Shown here: piece by piece, positions 7,426 to 15,938 of the stretch
Numbering within the stretch: the stretch's first letter is position 1
Layout of the letters: every line of letters starts with the position of its first letter
NCBI GenBank assembly: GCA_016705325.1
Contig: JADIYJ010000003.1
Location: 310,001-374,000 of the forward strand
Source: Pseudomonadota bacterium
Lineage (GTDB): Bacteria; Pseudomonadota; Gammaproteobacteria; Steroidobacterales; Steroidobacteraceae
Length of the DNA stretch: 64,000 nucleotides
Direction of reading: 5' to 3'
Notes under the pieces: model-generated
Told to the model about the DNA's origin: nothing
The model's database searches: none
Seen by the model: the letters and a program-made list of their open reading frames with translations, nothing else
Position numbers and translations under genes: made by a program

Positions 7426-8789
7426 CGATTCTGACCTACATCCTGTCGTTCCTCGTGGCCATCGGCATCCTGGTCGCGGTGCACGAATACGGCCATTTCT
7501 GGATGGCCCGGCGCATGGGCATCAAGGTCCTGCGCTTCTCGATCGGCTTCGGCCGCGTGCTCTGGTCGCGGCGCGGGGTGGACGACACGGAGTATGCATT
7601 TTCTGCAATCCCATTAGGGGGTTACGTCAAGCTTCTCGACGAGCGTGAAGGTCCGGTCGATCCGGCGCTGGCGAGCCAGGCCTATAACCGCAAGCCGGTC
7701 TGGCGCCGCATCCTGGTGCTGCTGGCCGGCCCATTCGCCAATTTCCTGTTTGCCGCGGTCGCCTACTGGATCCTGCTGGTCATCGGCACCTCGGCGCTCA
7801 AGCCAGTCATTGGGGACGTCACCGCCGATTCGATCGCGTCCCGCGCCGGGCTGCAGCCGGGCGACACAATTGTCGGTGTGGCCGGCAAGCCGGTCGCGAC
7901 GCGTGAAGGCGCGGTGCTCGCGATTCTCGATCGGCTGATGGACGGCACGCCGATCGAACTCGAGGTGCAGGGAGCTGGGGGCTCCGAAAACCCGCGTGAG
8001 CTGCAGTTCGTGATCGACGGCGACCGTCGGGCGCTCACGGAGCCCGGCGCACTGATGTCCGGACTCGGCTTCGACTTCTGGTACCCGACCATCCCGACCG
8101 AGATCGGCAAGATCGTGCCGGGGAGCCCGGCGGAGAAGGTGGGCCTGCAGATCGGCGATCGCGTCGTGGCCGTCGCGGGTCAGCCGGTGGCCGATTTTCA
8201 GGCGATGGTGCAGATCGTCCAGCCGAGCCCGGGCAGGACGCTCACGTTCGCGATCGACCGCAAGGGCGAGCGACTCGACGTCCCGATCGAAGTCGAGGCG
8301 CAGCGCGACGGCGACCGCATGATCGGCCGCATCGGCATCCAGCCGGTCGCGGGTACGCCCGTGCCGGCAAGCATGCGGACCGTGGAACGTTTCGGTCCGG
8401 CCAGTGCGGTCGGTCATGCGATCGAAAAGACCTGGGACATGTCGTTGCTGACGGTCCGCATGATCTGGAACGTGGCCACCGGCGACGTCTCGGTCAAGAA
8501 CCTGAGCGGGCCGATCAACATCGCGGAGTACGCCGGTTTTTCCGCGCGACAGGGCATACTGTCGTTCCTTTCCTTCCTCGCGGTCGTGAGCGTGAGCCTG
8601 TTCGTGCTGAATCTGCTGCCCATCCCTATCCTCGATGGCGGCCAGGTGGTTTACCAGCTGGCCGAAGTCGTGAAGGGCAGCCCGCTCTCGGAGCGCGCGC
8701 AGGCGGTGGGCCAGCAGATCGGCATCCTGCTGTTGCTGATGCTCATGAGTTTCGCGTTCTACAACGACCTCTCGCGGCTGTTCAGCTGA
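7422..8789 (+). CDS. rseP: Site-2 intramembrane metalloprotease RseP
   Basis: The 455-residue inner-membrane zinc protease performs the second cleavage of the anti-sigma factor RseA, releasing sigma-E. H21-E22-Y-G-H25 in the first membrane helix is the HEXXH zinc site, and NLLPIPILDGGQ near the C-terminus carries the third ligand Asp. Two PDZ-like segments lie between them (around residues 115-200 and 220-290). Its probable substrate RseA is encoded at 45.2 kb. It sits between dxr and bamA as in E. coli. Confidence 0.96.
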   Translation: MTILTYILSFLVAIGILVAVHEYGHFWMARRMGIKVLRFSIGFGRVLWSRRGVDDTEYAFSAIPLGGYVKLLDEREGPVDPALASQAYNRKPVWRRILVLLAGPFANFLFAAVAYWILLVIGTSALKPVIGDVTADSIASRAGLQPGDTIVGVAGKPVATREGAVLAILDRLMDGTPIELEVQGAGGSENPRELQFVIDGDRRALTEPGALMSGLGFDFWYPTIPTEIGKIVPGSPAEKVGLQIGDRVVAVAGQPVADFQAMVQIVQPSPGRTLTFAIDRKGERLDVPIEVEAQRDGDRMIGRIGIQPVAGTPVPASMRTVERFGPASAVGHAIEKTWDMSLLTVRMIWNVATGDVSVKNLSGPINIAEYAGFSARQGILSFLSFLAVVSVSLFVLNLLPIPILDGGQVVYQLAEVVKGSPLSERAQAVGQQIGILLLLMLMSFAFYNDLSRLFS

Positions 8790-8804
8790 GTTTCCCTTAA
8801 GACA

Positions 8805-11216
8805 ATGCGACCGAAGTTTGCGGCCGTCCTGCCGGCCTTCCTCCTTGCCGTACCCGCCGTTCTCGCCCAGACCGAGAGCGCGGAATTCACCGTCGGCGAT
8901 ATCCGCATCGAAGGCCTGCAGCGCATCACGGAAGGCACGGTCTACAACTACCTGCCCGTGAACATCGGCGACCGGCTCGACAACCGCCGCGTCGACGAAG
9001 CGCTGCGCGCGCTGTATGCAACCGGCTTCTTCCGTGACGTCGAAATCCGCCGCGACGGCGGCACGCTCGTGGTGGCCGTGCTCGAGCGTCCGTCGATCGA
9101 GAGCTTCACGATCACGGGCAACAAGGACATCAAGACCGAAGACCTCGAGAAGTCGCTGCGCAACGTCGGTCTCTCGCGCGGCAAGACGTTCAACCAGTCC
9201 ACGCTCGACGAAGTGGAGCGGTTCCTCACCGACCAGTACTTCTCGCGCGGCAAGTACGCCGTGCAGGTCGACACCAAGGTCGAGGAAGTCGCCGGCAACC
9301 GCGTCAAGATCGCGGTCGACATCGTCGAAGGCAAGCGCTCGAAGATCCGGCAGATCAACGTCGTCGGCAACGAAGCGTTCAGCGACGACGACCTGCTCGC
9401 GGGCTTCAAGCTGCAGACGCCGAACTGGCTGTCCTGGTACAAGCAGGACGACCGTTACTCGCGCGAAGAACTCTCGGGCGACATCGAGAAGCTGCGTTCG
9501 TACTACCTGGACCGCGGCTATGCCAACATGGACGTCGAGACGACGCAGGTCGCGATCACGCCCGAGAAGGACGACATCTTCATCACGCTCAACGTCAAGG
9601 AAGGCGAGGTCTACCGCATTTCCGACGTCAAGATCGCGGGCAACCTGGTCGTGCCCGAGGAGCAGCTGAAGTCGCTGATTGCCGTGCGCCGCGGCGACGT
9701 GTTCTCGCGCAAGATGGTCACCGCGACCACCGAGCTCATGCAGTTGCGCCTCGGCCAGGACGGCTATGCCTTCGCGAAGATCGATCCGGTACCGAAAGAA
9801 AACTCCGCAACCAGGGAAATCGAACTGACGTTCCTCGTTGATCCGGGTAATCGCGCGTACGTGCGCAACATCGGCTTCACGGGCAGCACCGGCATCAACG
9901 ACGACGTGCTCCGTCGCGAGATCCGCCAGATGGAAGGCGGCTATCTTTCCAACGCGGCGATCGATCGTTCCAAGATCCGCCTGCAGCGCCTGCCGTTCAT
10001 CGAGAAGGTCGAGGTCGAGACCAACCCGGTGCCGGGCACGCCGGACCTGGTCGACGTCACCTATGACATCAAGGAAGGCCTGCCGGGCCAGTTCAGCGGC
10101 GGCATCGGTTACTCCGAGTCACAGTCCGTCCTGCTGAACGGCAGCTTCGTGCACAGCAACTTCATGGGCACCGGCAACCGCGTGGCGGCGGAAATCAACG
10201 CCGGCCAGTACAGCAAGGTGTTCAGCCTCTCGCACACCGACCCGTACACGACCATCGACGGCGTGTCGCGGACGGTCTCGGCGACCTGGCGCAGCATCTC
10301 GCAGTTCACGACGTCGTCTTCGGACTTCCAGACCGAGACGGGCACGCTCGGCCTCGACTATGCCTGGCCGCTCACCGAATTCCAGTCCGTGCGCATGGGC
10401 TTGGCGGCGCAGCGCTCCGACCTCTTCACCGACCCCAACTCGAGTGCCGCGGAAGCGCTCTACTGGGTGCAGAACAACGGCAACACGTACACGGAAGTGC
10501 AGTATGTCGGCATCCCGCCGATCGCGCTCACCTATTACGGCACCAAGTTCGACACGTTCGAATACTCGCTCGGCTGGTCGTACGATTCGCGCAACCGCGC
10601 GCTGTTCGCGGATCGCGGCTCGCGCCACCGCCTGAGTGCTTCGTATGCGCTGCCGTTCAGTGACATCGATTTCGTGAGTTTCAACTACGACTACCTGCAG
10701 TTCATCCCGTTGAGCAAGTGGTTCACGGTGATGTTCAACAGCGAGGCGGGGTACGGGCAGGCGCTCGGCGACACGACGTCGATGCCGCCGTACCGGCGGT
10801 TCTTCGCGGGCGGTCCGGAAACGGTGCGCGGCTACCGGGAAAGCCGCATGGGCCCGAAGGATTCGTTCGGCAACCCCTACGGCGGCAACATCAAGTTCAC
10901 CAACCAGCTCGAACTGCTGCTGCCGATGCCGGCGAAATGGAAGAACAGCGCCCGTTTCAGCCTGTTCTTCGACGTTGGCAACGTTTTCTCCAACGACGAC
11001 GTCGCGTACGTCGGCCGCGACGGCGTGACGCCGGTGGATTATGAGTTCTCGTTTGATAAACTACGCTATTCGACCGGCGTCGCAGTCCAGTGGATGGCGC
11101 CGCTCGGCGTCTTCCGGTTCAGCTATGCCGTGCCGCTCAACGAGTTCAAGGGCAACGCTGTTGAATATCCCGACGAGACGGAAGGTTTCCAGTTCTCGAT
11201 CGGACAAGCTTTCTGA
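8805..11216 (+). CDS. bamA: Outer-membrane protein assembly factor BamA
   Basis: The 803-residue protein has a signal peptide (cleavage after AVLA, residues 1-21), five POTRA domains (about residues 25-425) and a C-terminal 16-strand barrel. The barrel contains the VRGY loop-6 motif (ETVRGYRESRMG) and ends in a terminal Phe, the usual outer-membrane beta signal. It is the catalytic core of the BAM complex. The start is ATG 8805, 15 bases after rseP, with only a weak Shine-Dalgarno. Confidence 0.97.
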   Translation: MRPKFAAVLPAFLLAVPAVLAQTESAEFTVGDIRIEGLQRITEGTVYNYLPVNIGDRLDNRRVDEALRALYATGFFRDVEIRRDGGTLVVAVLERPSIESFTITGNKDIKTEDLEKSLRNVGLSRGKTFNQSTLDEVERFLTDQYFSRGKYAVQVDTKVEEVAGNRVKIAVDIVEGKRSKIRQINVVGNEAFSDDDLLAGFKLQTPNWLSWYKQDDRYSREELSGDIEKLRSYYLDRGYANMDVETTQVAITPEKDDIFITLNVKEGEVYRISDVKIAGNLVVPEEQLKSLIAVRRGDVFSRKMVTATTELMQLRLGQDGYAFAKIDPVPKENSATREIELTFLVDPGNRAYVRNIGFTGSTGINDDVLRREIRQMEGGYLSNAAIDRSKIRLQRLPFIEKVEVETNPVPGTPDLVDVTYDIKEGLPGQFSGGIGYSESQSVLLNGSFVHSNFMGTGNRVAAEINAGQYSKVFSLSHTDPYTTIDGVSRTVSATWRSISQFTTSSSDFQTETGTLGLDYAWPLTEFQSVRMGLAAQRSDLFTDPNSSAAEALYWVQNNGNTYTEVQYVGIPPIALTYYGTKFDTFEYSLGWSYDSRNRALFADRGSRHRLSASYALPFSDIDFVSFNYDYLQFIPLSKWFTVMFNSEAGYGQALGDTTSMPPYRRFFAGGPETVRGYRESRMGPKDSFGNPYGGNIKFTNQLELLLPMPAKWKNSARFSLFFDVGNVFSNDDVAYVGRDGVTPVDYEFSFDKLRYSTGVAVQWMAPLGVFRFSYAVPLNEFKGNAVEYPDETEGFQFSIGQAF

Positions 11217-11229
11217 GGTACCTCGTTCC

Positions 11230-11757
11230 ATGCGCATCAAGACCACCCTGCTTGCTTTCCTGACACTCGCTGCCGTCGCCGTGCCGCTGTCCGCGGCGCA
11301 GGCGCAGACGAAGATCGGTGTCGTCAACGTTGCCCGCCTGCTGCAGGAAGCACCCCAGGCCCAGGCCGCCTCGCAGGCGCTCGAGAACGAGTTCGCCGCG
11401 CGCAAACGCGACCTGCAGAACATGGAACGCGACCTCAAGGCCCGCGAGGACAAGTTGCAGAAGGACGGCGCGACGATGGCCGAGGCCGACCGCCGCAGCC
11501 AGGAAAAGGCGCTGCGCGACGGCCAGCGCGAATTCGCGCGCAAGCAGAACGAGTTCATGGAGGACCTGAATGTGCGCCGCAACGAGGCGCTGGGCCAGCT
11601 GCAGCGTTCGGTGCTGCAGGAAGTGCAGACCTACGCCAAGACCGCGGGGCTCGACCTCGTGATCGCCGACGCGCTTTTCGCCAGTCCGTCGATCGACATC
11701 ACCGGCCAGGTGCTGTCGGCGCTGCAGGCGAAGGGTCGCGCACCCGCGAAGCCCTGA
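11230..11757 (+). CDS. skp: Periplasmic chaperone Skp/OmpH
   Basis: The 175-residue protein begins with a signal peptide ending AAQAQA (about residue 24), followed by KIGVVNVARLLQEAPQ and a long charged coiled coil (about residues 50-130). This is the Skp jellyfish architecture, which carries unfolded outer-membrane proteins to BamA. The ATG at 11230 lies 13 bases after bamA; earlier in-frame codons run through the bamA barrel and lack a signal sequence. The bamA-skp-lpxD order is conserved. Confidence 0.93.
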   Translation: MRIKTTLLAFLTLAAVAVPLSAAQAQTKIGVVNVARLLQEAPQAQAASQALENEFAARKRDLQNMERDLKAREDKLQKDGATMAEADRRSQEKALRDGQREFARKQNEFMEDLNVRRNEALGQLQRSVLQEVQTYAKTAGLDLVIADALFASPSIDITGQVLSALQAKGRAPAKP

Positions 11758-11794
11758 TCGGGTCCGGGTCGGGACGACGGGGAGCCGCAAGAGC

Positions 11795-12844
11795 ATGCCA
11801 GTGCGCCTGGGCGAACTGGCGGCACGTTTCGGCTGCGAACTCCGCGGCGATCCCGATACGCTGATTGAACGTGTCGCGACGCTGCAGGAAGCCGGCGCGG
11901 GCGCGATCTCGTTCCTGGCCAACTCCAGGTATCGGCGCCACCTGCCAGGCACGCAGGCCGCGGCCGTGGTGCTCGACGCCGCTACCGTCGACGACTGCCC
12001 GACCAACGCGCTGATCGCCACCAATCCTTACGCCACGTATGCGCGCATCGCGCAGGTGCTGTACTCCGAGGCCGCGGGCCCGGCGGGTCGACATGCCAGT
12101 GCGGTGATCGCAGCAGACGCGGCAGTCGATCCCACCGCGTGGATCGGCCCGAATGCGTACGTCGGCGCGGGGGCGAAGATCGGGGCGCGGGTGCAGATCG
12201 GCCCCAACAGCGTGGTGTTCGACCGCGTGGTAATTGGCGCTGACACGCGACTGGTCGCGCACGTGACACTCTGCGCAGGCGTGCGGCTCGGCGAGCGTTG
12301 CCTGATGCATCCGGGCGTGGTCATCGGCGCGGACGGTTTCGGGCACGCGCCGGACCCGGGCGGCTACGTGAAGATCCCGCAGGTCGGTTCGGTGCTGGTC
12401 GGTGACGACGTCGAGATCGGCGCGAATTCCACCATCGACCGCGCGGCGATCGGTGATACGGTCATCGAGCGCGGGGTGAAGATCGACAACCAGGTGCAGG
12501 TGGGGCACAACTGTCACATCGGCGAGCACACGGTGATCTCCGGTTGCGTGGGGATTTCGGGCAGCGTCACGGTCGGCAGGCGCTGCATGATCGGCGGCAT
12601 GGTCGGCATCGTCGGGCACCTGCAGATCACCGACGACGTGTATCTCACGGGCAAGACGATGGTGTCGCATTCGATCACCAAACCCGGCCTGTACTCGGGG
12701 CAACTGCCTTTCGATGAAGCGCGGCGCTTCCGCCGCAACAGCGCGCGGTTCCAGCAGCTCGATGAGCTGGCGCGCCGCGTGCGCGCCCTGGAAAAGGGCG
12801 CAGGTTCAACGGACGCACAGGGACACGACGGGAAGGAGACATGA
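11795..12844 (+). CDS. lpxD: UDP-3-O-acylglucosamine N-acyltransferase
   Basis: The 349-residue enzyme adds the second hydroxyacyl chain in lipid A synthesis. An N-terminal uridine-binding domain (about residues 1-100) precedes a left-handed beta-helix of hexapeptide repeats (IGPNAYVGAGAKIG, VGDDVEIGANSTID) and a C-terminal helix. The catalytic His is in QVGHNCHIGEH. GGGGAG precedes the ATG. Its stop overlaps the fabZ start as ATGA, linking lipid A and fatty-acid supply. Confidence 0.97.
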   Translation: MPVRLGELAARFGCELRGDPDTLIERVATLQEAGAGAISFLANSRYRRHLPGTQAAAVVLDAATVDDCPTNALIATNPYATYARIAQVLYSEAAGPAGRHASAVIAADAAVDPTAWIGPNAYVGAGAKIGARVQIGPNSVVFDRVVIGADTRLVAHVTLCAGVRLGERCLMHPGVVIGADGFGHAPDPGGYVKIPQVGSVLVGDDVEIGANSTIDRAAIGDTVIERGVKIDNQVQVGHNCHIGEHTVISGCVGISGSVTVGRRCMIGGMVGIVGHLQITDDVYLTGKTMVSHSITKPGLYSGQLPFDEARRFRRNSARFQQLDELARRVRALEKGAGSTDAQGHDGKET

Positions 12845-13290
12845 GCGAAGCACAGGGTGGATTCGGCATCGACGAAGTGATGCGGCGCCTGCCGCACCGC
12901 TATCCGATGCTGCTGGTGGATCGCGTGCTCGAATGCGTCTCGGGCGAGCGCCTGGTCGCGGTCAAGAACGTCACGGCCAACGAGCAGTTCTTCTCGGGCC
13001 ACTTCCCGGGCCGTCCCGTCATGCCCGGCGTGTTCATGCTCGAGGCGCTGGCGCAGGCCGCCGGCATCCTCTGCTTCGTCACCGCCGGCATCTATCCCGA
13101 CGAGAACGTGAAGTTCTACTTCGCGGGTATCGACAAGGCGCGCTTTCGCCGGCCGATCGTGCCGGGGGACCAGTTATTGCTGAAGGTGGTGCTCGAGCGC
13201 AGGATTCGCACGATCTGGAAGTTCTCGACGGTGGCCGAAGTGGCGGGCCAGGAAGCCTGCTCGGCAGAGATGATGGTGATGCCGGGATGA
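12841..13290 (+). CDS. fabZ: 3-hydroxyacyl-[ACP] dehydratase FabZ
   Basis: The 149-residue hot-dog-fold enzyme dehydrates 3-hydroxyacyl-ACP and competes with LpxA/LpxD for the same precursor. The catalytic pair H54 (SGHFPGRPVMPG) and E68 (FMLEALAQ) has the same numbering as in E. coli. GAAGGAGAC gives a good Shine-Dalgarno before the ATG, which overlaps the lpxD stop. It lies 25 bases before lpxA. Confidence 0.97.
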   Translation: MSEAQGGFGIDEVMRRLPHRYPMLLVDRVLECVSGERLVAVKNVTANEQFFSGHFPGRPVMPGVFMLEALAQAAGILCFVTAGIYPDENVKFYFAGIDKARFRRPIVPGDQLLLKVVLERRIRTIWKFSTVAEVAGQEACSAEMMVMPG

Positions 13291-13315
13291 ACCCGGGCAC
13301 ACGGGAGAGGCATCG

Positions 13316-14095
13316 ATGAGTGGCTCCATCCACGCGACGGCGATCGTCGCGCCGGACGCGATTCTCGGCGAGGACGTCGAGATCGGGCCGTACTGCGTGA
13401 TCGGTCCCGGCGTCGAGATCGGCCACGGCACGCGTCTTGGCGCGCACGCGACGATCCACTGCCACACCAGGGTCGGCGCCGGCAACGTCATCCACGCGTT
13501 TGCGTCGATCGGCGACGCGCCACAGGACAAGAAATACAACGGCGAGCCGACGCGGCTCGAGATCGGCGACCGCAACGTCATCCGTGAGTTCGTGACGCTC
13601 AATCGCGGCACGACCAAGGACCGCGGCGTCACCACGATCGGGCACGACAACCTGTTCATGTCGTATTCGCACGTCGCGCACGACTGCATCGTTGGCAACC
13701 ATTGCGTGCTCGCGAACTGCTCCACGCTCGGCGGCCACGTCGTGCTCGGCGACTGGGTCATCATGGGCGGCTTCGCGGGCGTGCACCAGTTCTGCAAGGT
13801 GGGTGCCCACGCGTTCCTCGCCAACAATGCCGCGGTGACGCGCGATGTGCCGCCGTACGTGATGGCCGTCGGCGGGCCGGCCAAGCCGCACAGCATCAAT
13901 GCCGAAGGGCTCAAGCGGCGTGGTTTCTCGCCGCAGCAGATTCGCAACCTGCGCAATGCCTACCGCACGCTGTACCGTTCGGGGCTGCGGCTCGAAGACG
14001 CGGTCGAGCGCCTGGTCGAAGCGGCGAGGGACCAGCCCGAAGTGCAGTTGCTGGTCGACTTCATCCCGCAGTCCACGCGCAGCCTCGTGCGCTGA
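13316..14095 (+). CDS. lpxA: UDP-N-acetylglucosamine O-acyltransferase
   Basis: The 259-residue trimeric enzyme performs the first acylation of lipid A synthesis. It is built of hexapeptide repeats (IGPYCVIGPGVEIGHG) and has the catalytic His H122 in SYSHVAHDC. The C-terminal helical domain (about residues 190-259) is intact. The ATG follows GGGAGAGGC. The lpxD-fabZ-lpxA-lpxB order is canonical, with lpxB starting 5 bases later. Confidence 0.97.
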   Translation: MSGSIHATAIVAPDAILGEDVEIGPYCVIGPGVEIGHGTRLGAHATIHCHTRVGAGNVIHAFASIGDAPQDKKYNGEPTRLEIGDRNVIREFVTLNRGTTKDRGVTTIGHDNLFMSYSHVAHDCIVGNHCVLANCSTLGGHVVLGDWVIMGGFAGVHQFCKVGAHAFLANNAAVTRDVPPYVMAVGGPAKPHSINAEGLKRRGFSPQQIRNLRNAYRTLYRSGLRLEDAVERLVEAARDQPEVQLLVDFIPQSTRSLVR

Positions 14096-14100
14096 GGCGC

Positions 14101-15297
14101 ATGAGCGAAGGTCCCGTCATCACCCCTCCCGTTCCCGCGGGAGCGTTGAACGTCGCGCTCGTTGCCGGCGAGGCCTCGGGCGACAACCTCGGCGGTGGGC
14201 TGCTGCGCGCGCTGCATGCGCGGCAATCGACGCTGCGCGCATTCGGCGTGGCCGGACCGCGCATGGTGGAAGCGGGCTGTGAGGCCTGGGTATCGTCCGA
14301 CGAGCTCGCGATCATGGGTCTCGCCGAGATCGTGCAGCACCTGCCGCGCCTGTTGCGGCTGCGCCGCGACCTCGTCGCGCGACTGCTCGCAGCGCGACCC
14401 GACGTCTTCGTCGGCATCGATTCACCCGAATTCAATCTCCGCGTCGCGGCCCGGCTCAAGGCACAGGGTATTCCGACGGTGCAATACGTCAGCCCGCAGG
14501 TGTGGGCATGGCGGCAGGGCAGGGTGCGCACCATCGGTCGGTCGGTCGATCTCGTGCTCTGCGTGCTGCCGTTCGAAAGCCGGTTCTACGACGCGCACGA
14601 CGTGCGAGCGGTGTTCGTCGGCCACCCGCTTGCCGACCGCATTCCGCTCGAATCGCCGCCGGGTCCCGCGCGCGCAAGCCTGGGTCTCGACCCTGGCGCG
14701 CCCACGGTCGCGGTGCTTCCGGGCAGCCGTCGTGCGGAGGTTGCCAGGCTCGGCGGCCCGTTTGCCGCGACGCTGGCGTGGCTGCACGAGCGTCGGCCCG
14801 ACATCCGTTTCGTGGCGCCGATGGCCAACGCCGCGGTGCGGACGCTGTTCGAGCACAGCCTTGCACAGCATGCCCCGGGCGTGCCAATCGCAGTCGTCGA
14901 CGGCCGTGCGCAGGAGGCGCTGGCGGCTGCCGACGCGGCCCTGGTTGCATCGGGCACGGCGACGCTCGAAACGGCGCTGATCAAGCGACCGATGGTGGTC
15001 GCGTACCGCCTCGCGCCGCTGACGGCGTTCCTGATGCGCCGCATGAAGCTGATGAAGGCCGAGTATTTCTCGCAGCCCAATCTGCTGGCGGGACGGCAGG
15101 TGGTGCCGGAGTACCTGCAGGAAGAGGTGCGGCCCGGAGTGCTGGGTCCGGCGCTGCTGGCGCAGTTGCAGCGCGCCGATCATGCAGAGCTCGTCGCGAC
15201 ATTCAAGGCGATACACGCCACGCTGCGACGCGACGCGAGCGCGCGGGCCGCCGACGCCATCCTGGAATTGCGGAACCGGCACGGTGGCATGCGATGA
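14101..15297 (+). CDS. lpxB: Lipid-A-disaccharide synthase
   Basis: The 398-residue GT-B-like glycosyltransferase condenses UDP-2,3-diacylglucosamine with lipid X to form the lipid A disaccharide. Family motifs are VALVAGEASGDNLGGGLL at the N-terminus, GIDSPEFNLRVAARLK near residue 105, QYVSPQVWAWRQGR and VLPGSRRAEV. The start at ATG 14101 is 5 bases after lpxA, which avoids a long implausible overlap. The stop overlaps rnhB (ATGA). Confidence 0.96.
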   Translation: MSEGPVITPPVPAGALNVALVAGEASGDNLGGGLLRALHARQSTLRAFGVAGPRMVEAGCEAWVSSDELAIMGLAEIVQHLPRLLRLRRDLVARLLAARPDVFVGIDSPEFNLRVAARLKAQGIPTVQYVSPQVWAWRQGRVRTIGRSVDLVLCVLPFESRFYDAHDVRAVFVGHPLADRIPLESPPGPARASLGLDPGAPTVAVLPGSRRAEVARLGGPFAATLAWLHERRPDIRFVAPMANAAVRTLFEHSLAQHAPGVPIAVVDGRAQEALAAADAALVASGTATLETALIKRPMVVAYRLAPLTAFLMRRMKLMKAEYFSQPNLLAGRQVVPEYLQEEVRPGVLGPALLAQLQRADHAELVATFKAIHATLRRDASARAADAILELRNRHGGMR

Positions 15298-15920
15298 GGC
15301 GCGTCGATCCGCGGCAGGCCGGTTTCGATCTGCGCAAGGCCGGCCTCACCGCAGGCATCGACGAGGCGGGTCGCGGCCCGCTCGCGGGCCCGGTGGTTGC
15401 GGCCGCAGTGATCCTCGATCGCACGCATCCGATCCGTGGCATCGCCGATTCGAAAGTCCTCGCGCCCGCCGTGCGTGAAGAACTGGCGCGACGAATCCAG
15501 CAGCGCAGCATCGCCTGCAGTTTAGGCTGGGCGGACGCCTGCGAAGTCGATGCGATCAATATCCTGCAGGCGACGATGCTGGCCATGCGCCGCGCCATGC
15601 TTGGCCTGCGCTGCGCTCCGGCGCACGTGATCGTCGACGGCGATCGCTGCCCGAGCCTTGCGGGCCTGCCGTTCGACTGCAGCATCGAAGCAGTCGTCGC
15701 GGGCGACTCCAGCATAACCTGCGTGGGGGCGGCGTCGATCCTCGCCAAAGTGGCACGGGACCGGTTCATGTGCGAACTCGAGGTGCGCTACCCCGGGTAC
15801 GGCTTTGCGCGACACAAGGGGTACGGCACGCCTGAGCATCTCGATGCCCTGCGTCGATTGGGGCCTTCCCCGGTGCACAGGAGGAGCTTCGCGCCGGTAC
15901 AATCCAGCCTTCCCCGCTGA
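15294..15920 (+). CDS. rnhB: Ribonuclease HII
   Basis: The 208-residue enzyme cleaves RNA in RNA-DNA hybrids and at single misincorporated ribonucleotides. GIDEAGRGPLAGPVVAAAV near residue 22 carries the DE catalytic pair, and VDGD near residue 110 and the following Asp residues complete the metal site. The start ATG 15294 overlaps the lpxB stop. It precedes dnaE by 18 bases, as in E. coli. Confidence 0.95.
   Translation: MRRVDPRQAGFDLRKAGLTAGIDEAGRGPLAGPVVAAAVILDRTHPIRGIADSKVLAPAVREELARRIQQRSIACSLGWADACEVDAINILQATMLAMRRAMLGLRCAPAHVIVDGDRCPSLAGLPFDCSIEAVVAGDSSITCVGAASILAKVARDRFMCELEVRYPGYGFARHKGYGTPEHLDALRRLGPSPVHRRSFAPVQSSLPR
15874..15903 (+). promoter_or_regulatory. Possible dnaE promoter inside the 3' end of rnhB
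   Basis: TACAAT (15898-15903) is a good -10 element, and TGCACA (15874-15879) matches the -35 consensus at four of six positions with an 18-base spacer. Transcription would begin near 15910, about 30 bases before the dnaE ATG. No experimental support; the match is moderate. Confidence 0.35.
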
Positions 15921-15938
15921 TTCCAGAGCCCGCCGTCC